Shown: piece after piece, positions 45,173 to 56,687 of the stretch
Layout of the letters: each line of letters opens with the position of its first letter
How positions within the stretch are numbered: the stretch's first letter is position 1
DNA from: Purpureocillium takamizusanense
Taxonomy: Eukaryota > Ascomycota > Sordariomycetes > Hypocreales > Ophiocordycipitaceae
Length of the DNA: 64,000 bases
Assembly: GCF_022605165.1 (NCBI RefSeq)
Contig: NC_063076.1
Location: 992,001-1,056,000, forward strand
Direction of reading: 5' to 3'
Made by a program: the position numbers and the translations under genes
Notes under the pieces: model-generated
The model's input: only the letters and a program-made list of their open reading frames with translations
Databases searched by the model: none
What the model was told of the DNA's origin: nothing

Positions 45173-47002
45173 ATGTCTCTCTTCCGGCAGCTCATGTCCA
45201 ACAGCAAGACCCGGTCGTCGGGCGGCTGCTGGACGTGCCGGGTGAGGCGGAAGAAGTGCACCGAGAACAAGCCCGAGTGCGACACATGCAAGGCCCTGGA
45301 GATCACCTGCTACTTCGAGGACGAGAAGCCCGAGTGGATGGACGGCGGGCCCAAGCAAAAGGAAATGGCAGAGGCCATCAAGTCCCAGGTCAAGAAGCAG
45401 GCTAGCCACCGCCGCGACCGCAAGTATCTCGAGATGCTCGAGGCCGGTACCAAGTCTGTGTCTCTCAGCGATGACGCCCTGACGCCTTCCACGGCCCGCA
45501 AGGATCGCCACGACGGCACGTCCGGGGCGTCGGACACGGATCCCTCGCCGCGGAGCAATGAGATGGACTCGACGCCCGCGTCCAGCAACACCAACGGCAC
45601 GTCGCCGTCCGAGGCGCCCTGGCACAGCCAGCTCTTTGTGCGCGAGGAGGACCCGGCCTCGGCCCCGGACGTCGACATCCACTTCCTCATGATTTATCTC
45701 GACTACGTCTTCCCGTATCTGTTTCCGCACTACCGCCCGCCCGTCCTCGCCGGCGGCCGCGGCTGGATCCTGGACGTGCTGCAGAGCAACAAGTCCGTCT
45801 ATCACACGGCCATTTCCCTCGCCAGCTCCTTCTTCGCCGTTGTGCTGGCCAACGGCGAACAAGAGCACGAGGAGTGCACGCTGCGCATGGTGCACAAGCT
45901 CGAGACGCAGCTGGAGCTCGGCCTCTCGGAGCTGCGCAAGGAGATGCGGCTCCTGACAAGCGCCAGGTCGGGTTTCGACAACGAAAAGGCCCTTGTCGTC
46001 ATGCAGAGTATCATTCAAATGCTCTTCTTCGAGGTTTCCACGTCTAACAAGGACAACTGGAAGGTGCACTTGGATGCCGCCGTCTTTCTCTTTCACCAGA
46101 TTCTCCCGAACCCAGAGCAGTGGACCGTGACGCTGAACAACCTGTACACACCCAAGTGGCCGCCACCTGCCATGGGCTTGAGGCGGCCTTGGAGCACCAA
46201 TCAGGCGGCTCTGCGCTTCTTCACCGGGACGCTCCTGTACATAGATGTCCTCGCGAGCGTCACCCTAGGTAATGCACCTCGTTTGCAGCAGTACCAAGCG
46301 AGCGTCATCCCTGGCTGCCCGTCCGAGGTCTGCACGCCGGAGCCCGCGCCGGTCGGGCCTCTCATGTTGGAGGAGTTCTTCGGCTTGCCCAACTGGGTCG
46401 TGCAGGTGCTGGGCGATGTCGCCGCCCTCGAGTCGTGGAAGAGAGTGCAGAAACAAACGGGCTCGCTGTCCGTCAGTGAGCTGGTCTCTCGCGGCCAGGT
46501 GCTAGCCGACGCCATCAAAGGCGGCCTTCAGGTCCTCGAAGCCGGCTACGACACGAGAGCAAATACGCAGGAAATCACCTTTCAGCTGCTAGTTTCTGAT
46601 CCTGTGGGCGGGGAGGAGGCACGGCGACCATCGTTCCAGATAATATGGCTGCTCGCAACACTGAGTTATCTCAACGTCGTCGTCAACGGCTGGCAACCAT
46701 CGAGCCCGGACGTCCGTTGGCCTGTGTCCAGGGCCACGGAGCTCCTCTCCAATGTGCCCAAGGGCTCGTGCCTGCGGGCGCTGGCGTGGCCCATGTGCGT
46801 CTGCGGATGCCTGTCTCCGGAAGAAGACGAGCCGGCCTATCGCGCCATGGGCGAGCGGCTGGGACCACTCAAGATTTTTGGGACGGTCAAGGAGGCCCTG
46901 GAGATTATGGAAAAGGTGTGGTCGAGGCGTGGCCAGCTCGACGAGTCGTGGGATGTGTCCAGGTGTCTCAATATTCTGGGACATGGCGTTTTGCTTATTT
47001 GA
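45173..47002 (+). CDS. Zn(II)2Cys6 transcription factor with fungal-specific C-terminal domain
   Basis: Single uninterrupted frame of 609 aa. The binuclear zinc cluster is at residues of about 19-46: CWTCRVRRKKCTENKPECDT followed by two more Cys, with spacing CX2CX6CX6CX2CX6C. A basic/polar linker follows (KKQASHRRDRKYLEM, then Ser/Thr-rich). From about residue 165 a helical domain starts with VDIHFLMIYLDYVFPYLFPH. It resembles the Fungal_trans_2 family found in regulators such as acriflavine-sensitivity proteins, with later blocks GRGWILDVLQSNKSVYHTAISLAS-like and FFTGTLLYIDVLASVTLG. Targets are unknown. The next gene is a copper transporter but is convergent, so no direct link is implied. 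A second ATG (MSNSKTRSS) seven codons in is an alternative start. Confidence 0.88.
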   Translation: MSLFRQLMSNSKTRSSGGCWTCRVRRKKCTENKPECDTCKALEITCYFEDEKPEWMDGGPKQKEMAEAIKSQVKKQASHRRDRKYLEMLEAGTKSVSLSDDALTPSTARKDRHDGTSGASDTDPSPRSNEMDSTPASSNTNGTSPSEAPWHSQLFVREEDPASAPDVDIHFLMIYLDYVFPYLFPHYRPPVLAGGRGWILDVLQSNKSVYHTAISLASSFFAVVLANGEQEHEECTLRMVHKLETQLELGLSELRKEMRLLTSARSGFDNEKALVVMQSIIQMLFFEVSTSNKDNWKVHLDAAVFLFHQILPNPEQWTVTLNNLYTPKWPPPAMGLRRPWSTNQAALRFFTGTLLYIDVLASVTLGNAPRLQQYQASVIPGCPSEVCTPEPAPVGPLMLEEFFGLPNWVVQVLGDVAALESWKRVQKQTGSLSVSELVSRGQVLADAIKGGLQVLEAGYDTRANTQEITFQLLVSDPVGGEEARRPSFQIIWLLATLSYLNVVVNGWQPSSPDVRWPVSRATELLSNVPKGSCLRALAWPMCVCGCLSPEEDEPAYRAMGERLGPLKIFGTVKEALEIMEKVWSRRGQLDESWDVSRCLNILGHGVLLI

Positions 47003-47198
47003 TACCCCGGGTAACTTTGGACAGTACACGACGGGCGAAAGACCGTTCAAAGAATCTTGTTTTTCTTTCTCTCCATTTGACGAACTATCAAAGCAACACT
47101 TGATCGGTTCAGCGCCTTAGGAGCTGGGGTATAGCGATCAAAATCATCATCTGCGCACGACCACCCTCCGCATTCCCCCGCCTCGACAGAGGCGCTGG

Positions 47199-48084
47199 TT
47201 AGCCACAGCAGACGGTGGCCTCCTGCGCGGCGCTCGTCTGTTGTCCACTGCGTGGCGGTCAGCATGTCGTCGCGTGCTTGAGGGGATACGGCCAACTCAC
47301 ATCAGGGGCAGCGTCTCCCACTGGAAGATGAAGGCCCCGAAGAAGGCACCGAGGATGATGCTCACGATGATGTAAATGTTGAAGTACATGGCCAGCTACA
47401 TTCCCGTCAGCACAAGAAAACGCGAATGCTTTTCATCTCCGGACACCACCGGCGGGGCAACCCACCAGCATGAGGAAATAGGCGACGGTGAACTGCAGGA
47501 AATGCAGAAAGGCTCGGATCGCCTGCTGGAAGACGTTGGGGCGGAAGGGCGGGACGACGGCAGGGCAAGCACCAGCGGCGGCGTTCCGGACGGCGGCGTC
47601 CTTGCTACTGACGGAGCCGTGGTCGGCGGCGGCGCCGGGCTGGTGCTTGGCGATGTGCTGGCGGACGAGGAACCGGTCAAACTCCTTGACGGATCGGCGG
47701 AGGAATTCGAGCGACATGGCGAGGAGGAAGACGCCGATGCAGGAGCCGGCGAACATGCCGCTCGAGGTGACGTGCCACTGGTTCGAGAGGAAGCACGCGT
47801 CGACGGTGTAGAAGTTGAAGAGCATCTGTATCCCCGTTGGTCAGTCAGCAAGAAGAATAAACGATTCCCCCGCCCCGCCCCCCGGGCCTGGTCTCTTTCT
47901 GGGGATTCCATCGTACGGAGATCTTGCAGCTGTTGCCGCCGCCGCCCATGTCCATGCCGCCCATGTCGTGGCCGGCGTGGTTGTGGGCGGCGCCCGAGGT
48001 GGTGGTGGGCATGGCCATGGACATGGTGTGGGACATGGAGCCCATGGCCATGGTGCCCGTCATGGTCGCGTGATCGTGGTCCAT
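47199..48084 (-). CDS. Ctr-family copper transporter
   Basis: Four exons: 48084-47917, 47825-47466, 47395-47301 and 47247-47199, giving 223 aa. Introns are 91, 70 and 53 bp; all donors are GT and branch sites read CTGAC. The N terminus is Met/His-rich (MDHDHATMTGTMAMGSMSHT, and later HDMGGMDMGG), as expected for copper capture. Three membrane segments follow. The second carries MxxxM (MLLAM), with its first two residues in exon 2 and the rest in exon 3, so only the spliced form shows it. The third has GxxxG (GAFFG). Without the last exon the frame stops at PLM. With it the protein ends ...TVCCG, a Cys-containing tail typical of Ctr proteins. It imports Cu(I) as a trimer at the plasma or vacuolar membrane. 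Confidence 0.9.
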
Positions 48085-50753
48085 TGTGGTCGGCGTGAGC
48101 GAACGTGTAGCAAATTCTCTTCTCTTTTCCGAGAGTAGTGTGTGCTTGCTTCACGGAGTGTGTGTCGTGCGGACGCGGCGGTGGTGCCCGAACTCGATCG
48201 GGGGCAGCGAGACGCGATGCTTCTCACCACGTAGTGTAAGTCGGAGGTTGGGAGGTGTCAAGGCGGAAGGAAGGAGCGCAGCAGGAAGGAAGCGCGTCTA
48301 ATAAGAAAAGAGAACACGGGGCAATGACCACGTTCTTTCAATTATTAATAAAAAAAGTGCGGTCGGTGGGCTCGATAGAGTTCAAGTGGACAGGTGCTGG
48401 GCACGCTCGCAATCGATAATAAACGAAACGGAAACGAAACGAATACGTACGTGCCACAATCCAACTATTTAATGCCCTCCTCGACGGACTACGCCGAGGC
48501 CGGCTATCGAGCCGATCCATCACTTGCGCACCTGCGCTGGTTCTTTTTTTTTTCTCCTCCCTGCCTCTCCCTGCCTCTTCGTGGCGTCCGCGCACGCGCG
48601 CAAACGCACTCACGAGGCCGTTCGCTGCCCTTTCTCGGGGACTTGATGCGGTCGCTCGGCGTGTGGGTTGTGTTGTCTTGTTGGCCGAGAGAATCCGGCA
48701 GGCACGTCCACCAGATGAAAGAAGCGGGGGGGTCCGGAAGTCGGCTCGCTTGTTTCGTTTTCGTTCGTTCCGTCGGAATATACTACCTTGGCTATTAAGT
48801 TACTGTACCAGTAATTTGGGCGCGTGGTGGTGAGGCCATGAGGGCGTTTGCGCAAGTTTTTTTTATCCCCCCGTCCCGCCCTTTGAGTGCTAGCCGCCAC
48901 CACGCGGCGGTGGCAGAGAAGGTGGGACGAATGGTGTTATATGAGGTCGGTGAATGGGGTTTATCATCTCATGTTTTGTACTAGACCTCGTGCCAGTACA
49001 ATGTCTTTGTTCCTGGCTGCAGTGGGGTTGTTGTGAGCGAGAGCCGTGCTACTTGCTACTCATGGCTGCGCAAGCGAGTTTGTGGCTTGTTATTGCAGTT
49101 GCGGTTGCAGTTTGTTGTTGGTACTAGGTATTCTAGGCGAGATACCTTAGGCAAGGTGCTGCTTGCTGGTGCTTGGCAGCGATTGACCTTTTGTGCAACA
49201 ACGGGACACTTTGCCTCGGATCGCCAAGACGCTCCACGGACGGCCCCCTGCTAACGATACATGCGCATATGCGTGGTGGGAAAGCTTGTTGAATAGTTAC
49301 CGAAGGGAGGGAACTATGGCGTGGGGCGAGCTTAGCCGGGTGCGCGTTGACATCTGCTGGCCCGACGTGATGGACTCGTCGCTGATGCATCGGTGTTCCG
49401 GCACGACCAGAGGTATGAACAAGAATACGGGTCTACCCGTGGGTGCTGCTGCTGATCGTACGAGAGGATGAGAATGAGAGAGAGAGAGAGACCCGGGAGG
49501 AGACGCCCCCACTGCGGGACGTCATGCGATCGCGCAGATTCGATGGGTTGCCGCATGAGGGAGAGGGTAGGGGGGGCCTTGGCCGGTGGTTGGTTGCGCT
49601 TCCGCGAGTGAGCTGCTGGTGGTGTTTTGGTGTAAATGGAACGAAGATCGTGTTGTGCTACGTACTGAGGAGATACCACTTGAGGAGAGGGCTGCTGCCC
49701 CTGACTGCACTGCAAACAAACGACATGGAGTTTTGTGACGCGAGTAGTAATACTTGGTGGCTAGTACGAATTAGTCAAGTGCACAACACGAGACTTGGGG
49801 GGTGCGCATTTGACGCGCTGCGTCTTGCGAGGCCGAGGCGGGATCACTGACTGACATAGTTGCCCCTTCCTCCGCTTTACATGAAAGGCTCCCACGGCGT
49901 GAAAGTCGTCAATGGCTCGGTTGAGCTCACACTCGTCCCTCGCATGAACCAAACTTTTGCTGCTTACATGTACATGTATGTATAAAAAGAAGACCGGGGT
50001 TACCATTGCGTGCGCGGCGATCATGAGCAACGTCGTGCCCGATATATATTGCCGCTCTGGAAGCCGCCATCTTCTCGGCCGAGTCCTTCCACTTACATAC
50101 ACGACACTTGGTACCCCAGAACTTGTCCACAGAAGACACATATCGGCAGTCAGCAGCGACCTAGTTGACCCCTGGTTGAAAATAATCGAGCTGGGCGCAC
50201 ATGTGTTAGGACACCAGGGCGGCGCCAGACGGGCAAAAGAGCCAGCCGGCAACGGCTGTCGTATTCCACGCTGCACGTGTGTGCCTCGATTTGATCTACT
50301 ATCATGACGGAAAACACGGGGTGGACTTTTGCCAGAGGTACACGATCCGACGTCCTGATTGTCATAGGCCTCTCTCTTCATGCACTGCTCGGACAACCTT
50401 CTCACAAAGGCGGCGGAACTAGAGGAATGCGGAAGCCATCAATGTCGTAGCTGCAGTAGAGCCCGAAATTTCGTATTGGTTATTTTCTGGCTTGTCGTAG
50501 CAATTTCGCCTCCCTTGGCCATCAATGCTGGTCAATCCTCGCCAAGACGGTCCTCTCCCGTTAAGAATGCAGGTTGGCTATAGGAGAACTCTTGTAGTAT
50601 TAAAGTTGCTGATATAACCCCCGTTCCCAGGTCGTGGCCTGTGGGCCGCCCATCAAATACTTGTCTCTACGTAATGGCTTCTTCTTCTACAACCAAGTCC
50701 TACGTCTGATCAATGTCCCGCTCAAACCTTCCCCCTGCCCCCCTTTCTCTGCG
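48085..50753. other. 2.7-kb gene-poor region
   Basis: Upstream of the Ctr gene and downstream of the 50754-51467 gene. No frame resembles a protein family. It contains T-runs (48543-48552 and 48858-48865) and a short GA tract (49478-49490). Confidence 0.5.
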
Positions 50754-51467
50754 TCACGCTTTGCCAAGTGCCAGGGGACTTGAATCAAGCTCAATCGGCC
50801 CAAAATCAAGATCAATCGAGGGCAACAGCTCGGGGAGCGGCAATTTCGTCGCCGTCGTTGACACGGCCGTGGCCGTCGTCGCCGCCGTCGTGGTCGAGCT
50901 CATCGTCAAGGCCGCCTCCGTCGCCGCGCCTCCTTCATCTTCTTCTTCGTCCTCTTGCCCCCCCAACGTGTCTTCGTTCTCCTCCTCTGTGGCGATGAGC
51001 GGTGTCCCGGTCACAAGGTCCGGCAGCTCCAGCTGCGGGGCCGCCGCCGCCGACGACGATGAGGAAAATCGCCTCCACTCGGGCTGCTCAGCCTTTGCTG
51101 CGTCAGTCGCCGCGCCACGGCTCGTCTCGTCTGCCTCACTCTTCTTTAACGATGCCTTGTCCTCCTCGTCCTCGGACAGGAGCCTCGCCTTGCCGCCGTT
51201 CAGGCTCGCCGGCTCTCCCGTCGCGAGGGCGGTGGCGGCCCCCAGGACGGCGGCGGCACCGATGGTCTCGCCTTGGTCGCGCTTATTGTGCTCGACGTCG
51301 CTGCCCGCTCTGCTGGCGTTGCTCGAATTGATCCGTCGTCAGCATCGCCAGGGCTAATTAGCTCATGCCTCCTGTTTTGGGGGAACCCACTGCTGGTCGG
51401 TTGAGGCCGGTCGGGGCGCGCCGTCGTCCGCCTCGAAGCCGTTGTGAGTGCTCATGCCGCAGCCCAT
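50754..51467 (-). CDS. acidic low-complexity protein with predicted acylated N terminus
   Basis: Two exons: 51467-51391 and 51321-50754, giving 214 aa. The 69-bp phase-2 intron (gtgggt donor, GCTGAC branch site, ttcgag acceptor) is inferred, because without it the frame closes at 34 codons. The start MGCGMSTH fits N-myristoylation (Gly2 with Ser6) plus palmitoylation (Cys3), so the protein is probably tethered to a membrane. The rest is disordered. It has an Ala/Gly-rich part, an acidic run (SEDEEDK, and later EEENEDTLGGQEDEEEDEGG) and a Ser/Thr/Ala run before the end. No family is recognised. The plus strand is also open for 214 codons (50713-51357); its product is a Ser/Val/Ala low-complexity string and I reject it. 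Confidence 0.55.
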
Positions 51468-52733
51468 TGCGGCGGTTGGTTGGTTGGTTGGTTGCTTTTC
51501 CCTTGTTCGTAGTGCCGTCGCACAGTGATGGTCGCCGCCTCGAGTGCTGACGTATCGCGTTGACAACGTCTGGATGTACGATAGTAAATGCGCTGTTGCG
51601 AAGAAGCCCGGAAGAGGAATACTGTCGAATCGACTGACGCCCAGCTGCAAGGCGTGAATATTGACGGGGCCTCGATGGAGCGACCAAGGCGACAAAGGAG
51701 GAGGGGGCGTCAGCCGGGCGGTGATGTGATTCACTTTCGCTCGTTTGCCGGCACAGCACGCGAGAAGACGAGAGAACAGGCAAAAAGAAGCACACCGTTC
51801 ACCGCGACTGGGGGGCGGGACAAAGACATGACGGAAGCGCCCCGTGCACCGCTTTTTGCGAGATTGCACGGCCGGCCGTGCCGTTCAGCTTTCGACTCCG
51901 CAAAAGGAGGTGAGCATCGTAAATGATTGCATGTCTAGGATGCCGACCTTGCCTGGGCGCTGTCGTTGGATGATGATGGCTGGCAGCGCTGCTTTTTAAG
52001 TCTCGGTGGCCGCTGTGCATCCTTGTCGCTGCGACGTCGCGGGCGCGGTTCGTGTGATACTTGGCTTCAAATGTTGCGCCGGGATTCGGTGCTCGACAGC
52101 TGATGTGCAAGTACTTTTTTCTTGCCTTGCCAAGTACTAGGGCAGTGCGGTGGGCAATCTCGCTTGCGCTCAGTTCCGTTCCCATGCCATCCATGGTTAC
52201 GTCGTCCAGCTTGGTCACTCGTTCACTCTTGACTGCTGTAACATGAAGCCTCCCCGTCAGTACTCTTGGTCCGGTCCCATTGGCGACGCCTTGGTGACGG
52301 GCCGGCACCTGTTGGTGTATTCGGTGCAATAATGAGAGGCACATGAAACCTTGGTGGATATGTCAGTACTGAACGTGATATAAGAGTCCAGCAGCAGTCG
52401 TGCAGCCTCAATTGAGTTGAAATGTTTCTACTCTATACTAGGCGGTAAAAGAAAACTCCACTTGCATGAGCGTTGTGCGTGTCGCGGGTGCTTGAAGGAC
52501 GATTGCGACAACTGGCGCTTCGTTTCTCGCCTCAGAACTTCATCTGAATAGGTAAAATAGTAGGCGAGCCCGCGTACCTCAAATCCCTACGTGTGGACGC
52601 ACTACAACCCTCCCGAGATCAACGCCACATAACAATCACGGCTCCAGTGTCCAGCCATTGGTAATCTTTCTACAAACTAGTCCGGCTTGTAAATTTCACC
52701 TTCGTCGTCGTCCGCCCTGAGGCGCAAGGCGGC

Positions 52734-53312
52734 TCATGCCGTAGCTACCGCGCGGTTCTGGCCATGGGGCAATGTGATCCGGCGGTCGGTCTCGAAGACT
52801 GCCATGCCCACTCCGACGCCCGTCTCGATGTCCAGTTTGGCCACGATGGGAGGACCTGTGTAAATTAGCACATGGCTCATGAGCTCGCTGGACAAGGGTC
52901 TTGATGGCTGCATATGGACCTGGGGTTCTACTTGCCGACGAGGACGAGGACGATCGTACTCCGGATCGTGGTCACCGGAACCAAAGCACATTGTGATGCA
53001 GCAGTGGCACTTGGCCAAAACGTCGTTTGGAATGAATGCCTCGATAGGTTGGAGAAAGATGAACGTGGTTCGGCAGGATAGACGTGGAGAGGAAAGCTGC
53101 ACTGTGGATGTTGAATTCCAAATCAAATCTGGAAGCTTGCTTATGATTATAAATCCTCCAACTTCCAATATGTTACAACGCATTGTCAATGTGCACTTCA
53201 CTATGCCTATGCACTGATGAGGATCGCCAGACGCCCCAATACTATGAAGCACGGTGATCAAGAGGCCTTGTCTCTGCAGAAGGTTTCCAGTCGTCAAATG
53301 CGACATACGCAC
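52734..53312 (-). CDS. uncertain hypothetical ORF
   Basis: A 192-codon open frame in AT-richer DNA. The product has no signal peptide, no clear domain and no match I recognise. The second half (TTFIFLQPIEAFIPNDVLAK, then ETGVGVGMAVFETDRRI) has normal amino-acid composition, so it could be one exon of a longer or decayed gene. The N-terminal part (MRMSHLTTGNLLQRQG) looks less like protein and may be intronic. Confidence 0.3.
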   Translation of the reverse strand: MRMSHLTTGNLLQRQGLLITVLHSIGASGDPHQCIGIVKCTLTMRCNILEVGGFIIISKLPDLIWNSTSTVQLSSPRLSCRTTFIFLQPIEAFIPNDVLAKCHCCITMCFGSGDHDPEYDRPRPRRQVEPQVHMQPSRPLSSELMSHVLIYTGPPIVAKLDIETGVGVGMAVFETDRRITLPHGQNRAVATA

Positions 53313-53855
53313 TGTGAAGCGGTGCGAACAATCGGGGTTTTGGTCCAGAGAAAGTGAGAAAATACTAAAGTAGAATATGATTCAGAGCATAACTCACAAA
53401 GCCTGCTCGACTGCAGCGCAGCCTATACGAGTCCAACATTGATTCACGGTTTAGATCGCGGAGCATCCTGGGCGACATAGGCCGCGGACATTATTGATAT
53501 TAGATGCTACAGAGGACCGGATGGCCCCGCAGAAACATATATGACCTAACGTAGAGTGTCCCGCCGAACTCTATGCCCTGACTGATGGCGATGATGGTGT
53601 GAGAAATGCGATGCCCTCCTGCGTGGTGGCGCAGCAGGGTCGTGGACAACTACCGCAGCCGAGTTGCGTGCCCAGTATGCCATTCTGGTTCTGAACTCAT
53701 CATCTTCTTCGGAGCTCGTGCGCCGCCGTCGCCGCGACCCGTCCAGACGGCGATTATCCACTCGGCGAGGGCGATCGGTGTAGGAGCTTTCTCAAGGCGA
53801 TGCATTATCAGCACTGGGCACATGCAGCGAAGACGAGCAGGTTGGTCGAACTCAC

Positions 53856-54118
53856 CGCATACTCCACGAGGACGAGTCGTAGTCTCCATAAGACGCGAAG
53901 CAGCACATGATGACCCGCGTTCCAGCGTCTTTCACGGAAACGAGTTCGTTGAATGTCTTAAAGAGAGTTGCGTTCTGCCTTGGAAACCTCGATTCAAATC
54001 GATAGTAGATTGGATGCTCGCGATGGAGGAAATCGATCACAATAGGGACAGAGGATAGGCCATGTTGAGTTTTTATAGAAATAATCCACTTGTTGTACGA
54101 GAGCCACAGCCATTCACT
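53856..54118 (-). pseudogene. possible gene fragment, unidentified
   Basis: An open stretch on the minus strand reads SEWLWLSYNKWIISIKTQHG, then PIVIDFLHREHPIYYRFESR, TLFKTFNELVS and RVIMCCFASYGDYDSSS. It ends at a good GTGAGT donor (53855). The composition is protein-like and the last part loosely recalls the NTPase-type region of crinkler-like fungal proteins, but that is an impression only. Upstream the frame is closed by TGA, and I could not join further exons on either side. It may be a remnant or a real internal exon. Confidence 0.3.
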
Positions 54119-54752
54119 CGGGATAGTCCTGGTTCCATTTCAGACACGAAGCCTGAATGAATATCCGAGTCCTGCTGAGCCCGTCACTGCCTTTTCCTTC
54201 GATGAGACTGCTGTGCAGTCCATCACCACGGGGGCCGTAAAAACATGTCTCGGCGTAAGTGTAGATCTGAAAATCATACTAGCGAATGCACACAGCCCAT
54301 AGTCTGCAGGTGAAGTAGTCAAAAAACCGATCAATATTGAAAGTAGCCCAAGAGTTTGGCTGCTGCAAGGTCCGAATGCACGGAATCTTGGTATCAAGCG
54401 GCTCGCGGGGTGTGTAGTATATCATGAAGCGTCATGGGATTGAACCATGTGCAATTTTCCTTCCAACTTGAAGCCTTGATGCAATTTCATGCACTCCTTG
54501 CGATCTTCGCCCGAGCTTCGGCGGAACACGGCGGCGCGGGCATCATGCAAATTCCGGTCGGCCGAACCAGCACGTCAGCCGCGCCAAAGCAACATCAGGC
54601 ACACACCCCGTCCCCCAAGTTATAAGAAGAGCACTGTATCCGATACGACTCTGCAAAATATTCCTCACCCTTTTGTTGCATATATTCGACCCGGAGCCGG
54701 ATACACCATCGCAAAAATCAGCCAAAATCATCATCACCGACAAGAATAAGAA

Positions 54753-56067
54753 ATGGTCAAGATTGCCATTGCTGGTGGATCTGGCAGTTTGTACCCCCAG
54801 CGGCATTCTACATGTTTTGCTGATGAAAGCACATGCTTACCGAGAACCGCCGTAGATGTCGCCCAGGAAGTCATCGACGTTCTCGTCGCCACCAAAAGGC
54901 ACGAAATCCTGCTCCTGTCCAGAAAGGTGAGAGCATACAACATGCTAGAGCCTCAGCCAGAAACCTACCAATTACATATAACTTATGAAGCACTTATTCA
55001 GGACGCACCCGACGGATGGACCGTCCCCGGCGTACAATGGGTCCGCACAAGCTACGAGGACGCGCAGGAGCTCGCAAGCATACTGCAAGGCGTGCACACC
55101 GTGCTGTCGTTCATCGTCGTGCACTCAGATATTGGCAACACATCACAGAGTAATCTAATCGACGCTTCCATCGAGGCGGGCGTGAAACGCTTCGCGCCAA
55201 GTGAATGGGCATCGTGAGTCGCACCAGACCATAACAAGGAAACGTGCCTCCCTGCCCAGGCCTCTTACTCATCATTGCAGGTCTTCCTTTGAGTACATGG
55301 ACTGGTACGCGGGCAAAGCTGAGATCAGAGAGTACCTGCGCAAACTAAACGAGGACGAAAAAGTGAGACGGCCGCGGTACCATAGGTGTGCTGATCAGAC
55401 AAGGATAAGCGCAGTTGGCTAAGACGGGCAGCCTAGGTCCTCGAGTATTCGCTGTTTCAGCCCGGCTTGTTTGCGAATTACCTGACGTACCCTTATAAAT
55501 CCGCCAACCACGTTGTGCCCATCGAAACGCCCATCGACTTCAACAGTTGCCGAGCCCTTGTGGTAGACGGCGCCGAGGATGCACGCATCACGCTTACGAC
55601 GGTCCAGGATCTTGCGCAAGTCGTGGCCCGGGCAGTAGAGTATGATGGCGAATGGCCCATGATCGGTGGCGTGCGGGGGACGGAGCTTACAGTCGGGCAA
55701 CTCCTTGCCCTCGGCGGCAAGATTCGCGGTTCGTATTCACCCCTGTACAGTAGCTTTGGGGGAGGACGGGAACATACACCTCGTGCTGACCTAGATCGAT
55801 TCAGGCAGGAGCTTCGTTGTGGACAAGCTCAAAGCTTCTGACCTCAAAGCTGGCGAGCTGAAATCCTCTTGGAGGCCAACCGCGGGCCACCCAGCCTTTT
55901 CTCCGGAGGAGTTCAAGGCCTTTTTTGTGAAGCTCATGTCGGGGATTCTGCTGGGCATATCCGCTGAGACCATGCGGGTCTCGGATGAGTGGAATCGTCT
56001 GCTGCCAGACTACCATTTTACGCCGGCCGATGACTTTTTGGCTGAGGCATGGCGCGATAAGCCATAG
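54753..56067 (+). CDS. NmrA-like / isoflavone-reductase-like NAD(P)-binding protein
   Basis: Six exons: 54753-54786, 54856-54926, 55002-55213, 55281-55362, 55437-55728 and 55805-56067, giving 317 aa, the usual size for the family. All five introns are 67-76 bp and all phases close. Joining exons 1 and 2 creates the nucleotide-binding loop KIAIAGGSGNVAQEVIDVL. Later family blocks are TVLSFIVVHSDIG, NLIDASIEAGVKRFAPSEWA, QPGLFANYLTYPYKS and RITLTTVQDLAQVVARAVEY. Such proteins are atypical short-chain dehydrogenases; some are reductases of phenolic or secondary metabolites and some are redox sensors. In this setting a tailoring role is plausible but unproven. Confidence 0.88.
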
Positions 56068-56687
56068 ACCTTGGCTTCGTCATCTCCAGGGAAAAGAGCC
56101 CAGCAAGACAGTATTTTGCTTTCCTCGACGGCCTGTAAAGATCCCTCCATCATGTCTAATTGCTTCCTTTGATTTGTGTGTCATTGAGGGGACGATAAAG
56201 ACGGGCTCAACCTCGAGCAGCAGCCAGGCACACTCGAGGCGGGGCGAGTTTGAGGCACACGGCGTCCGGTGGGATCAACCTTCAAGTGCAGTACCGTGAC
56301 ACCACTCTTTTCACGGTTTACGTTCAAAGAGCCGCTTGGACAAGAGGATACATGGGCAGGCATAAAGTCCTCTACACTATCAAACAAAGTGCTTTTCGCG
56401 GCTATGTTGAGCAGACTATTTACTCTGGTCAACCGGAGATTTTTGATCAATAGAGAAATCCAGTAATAGTGAGCAATCAATCGCAGGTGATCGTCGGAAG
56501 AACCGCACCGACAGGTATCAAGGAGCAAAATATGGCCCGGGTTTGATGGATATACAAAATCTTTTAAGCCTGGACTGGGGCCATTGTGGTTGAGAGGGGA
56601 GGGGTGCTGCTGCCACAGCTTTTCTGGCCCTGAGCATGGCATTCTAATAGAGGGCTAGCCTCATATACTCATTGAAGCTAAACTACT
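56068..56687. other. convergent intergenic region
   Basis: Lies between the stops of the NmrA-like gene (plus) and the CFAS-like gene (minus). No gene seen. Confidence 0.5.

Larger units (their letters stand above)
51468..54752. other. 3.3-kb transition to AT-richer accessory DNA
   Basis: Upstream of the acylated-protein gene and upstream of the NmrA-like gene. GC content drops visibly after about 52 kb. It contains the weak frames listed separately at 52734-53312 and 53856-54118. A TTGG tetramer run lies just inside the left end (51477-51493). Confidence 0.5.

Noticed and set aside
45122..46096. 324-codon minus-strand frame across the Zn2Cys6 gene
   Set aside because: Antisense shadow; the plus strand carries the zinc cluster and a continuous 609-codon frame.
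50713..51357. 214-codon plus-strand frame
   Set aside because: Ser/Val/Ala-rich; the minus strand gives a more natural protein with MGCG start and acidic body.
54425..54520. Perfect T-arm-like hairpin on the minus strand (CATGG-TTCAATC-CCATG)
   Set aside because: The seven bases after it have no partner 60-75 bases upstream, and no D or anticodon arm is seen; treated as chance.
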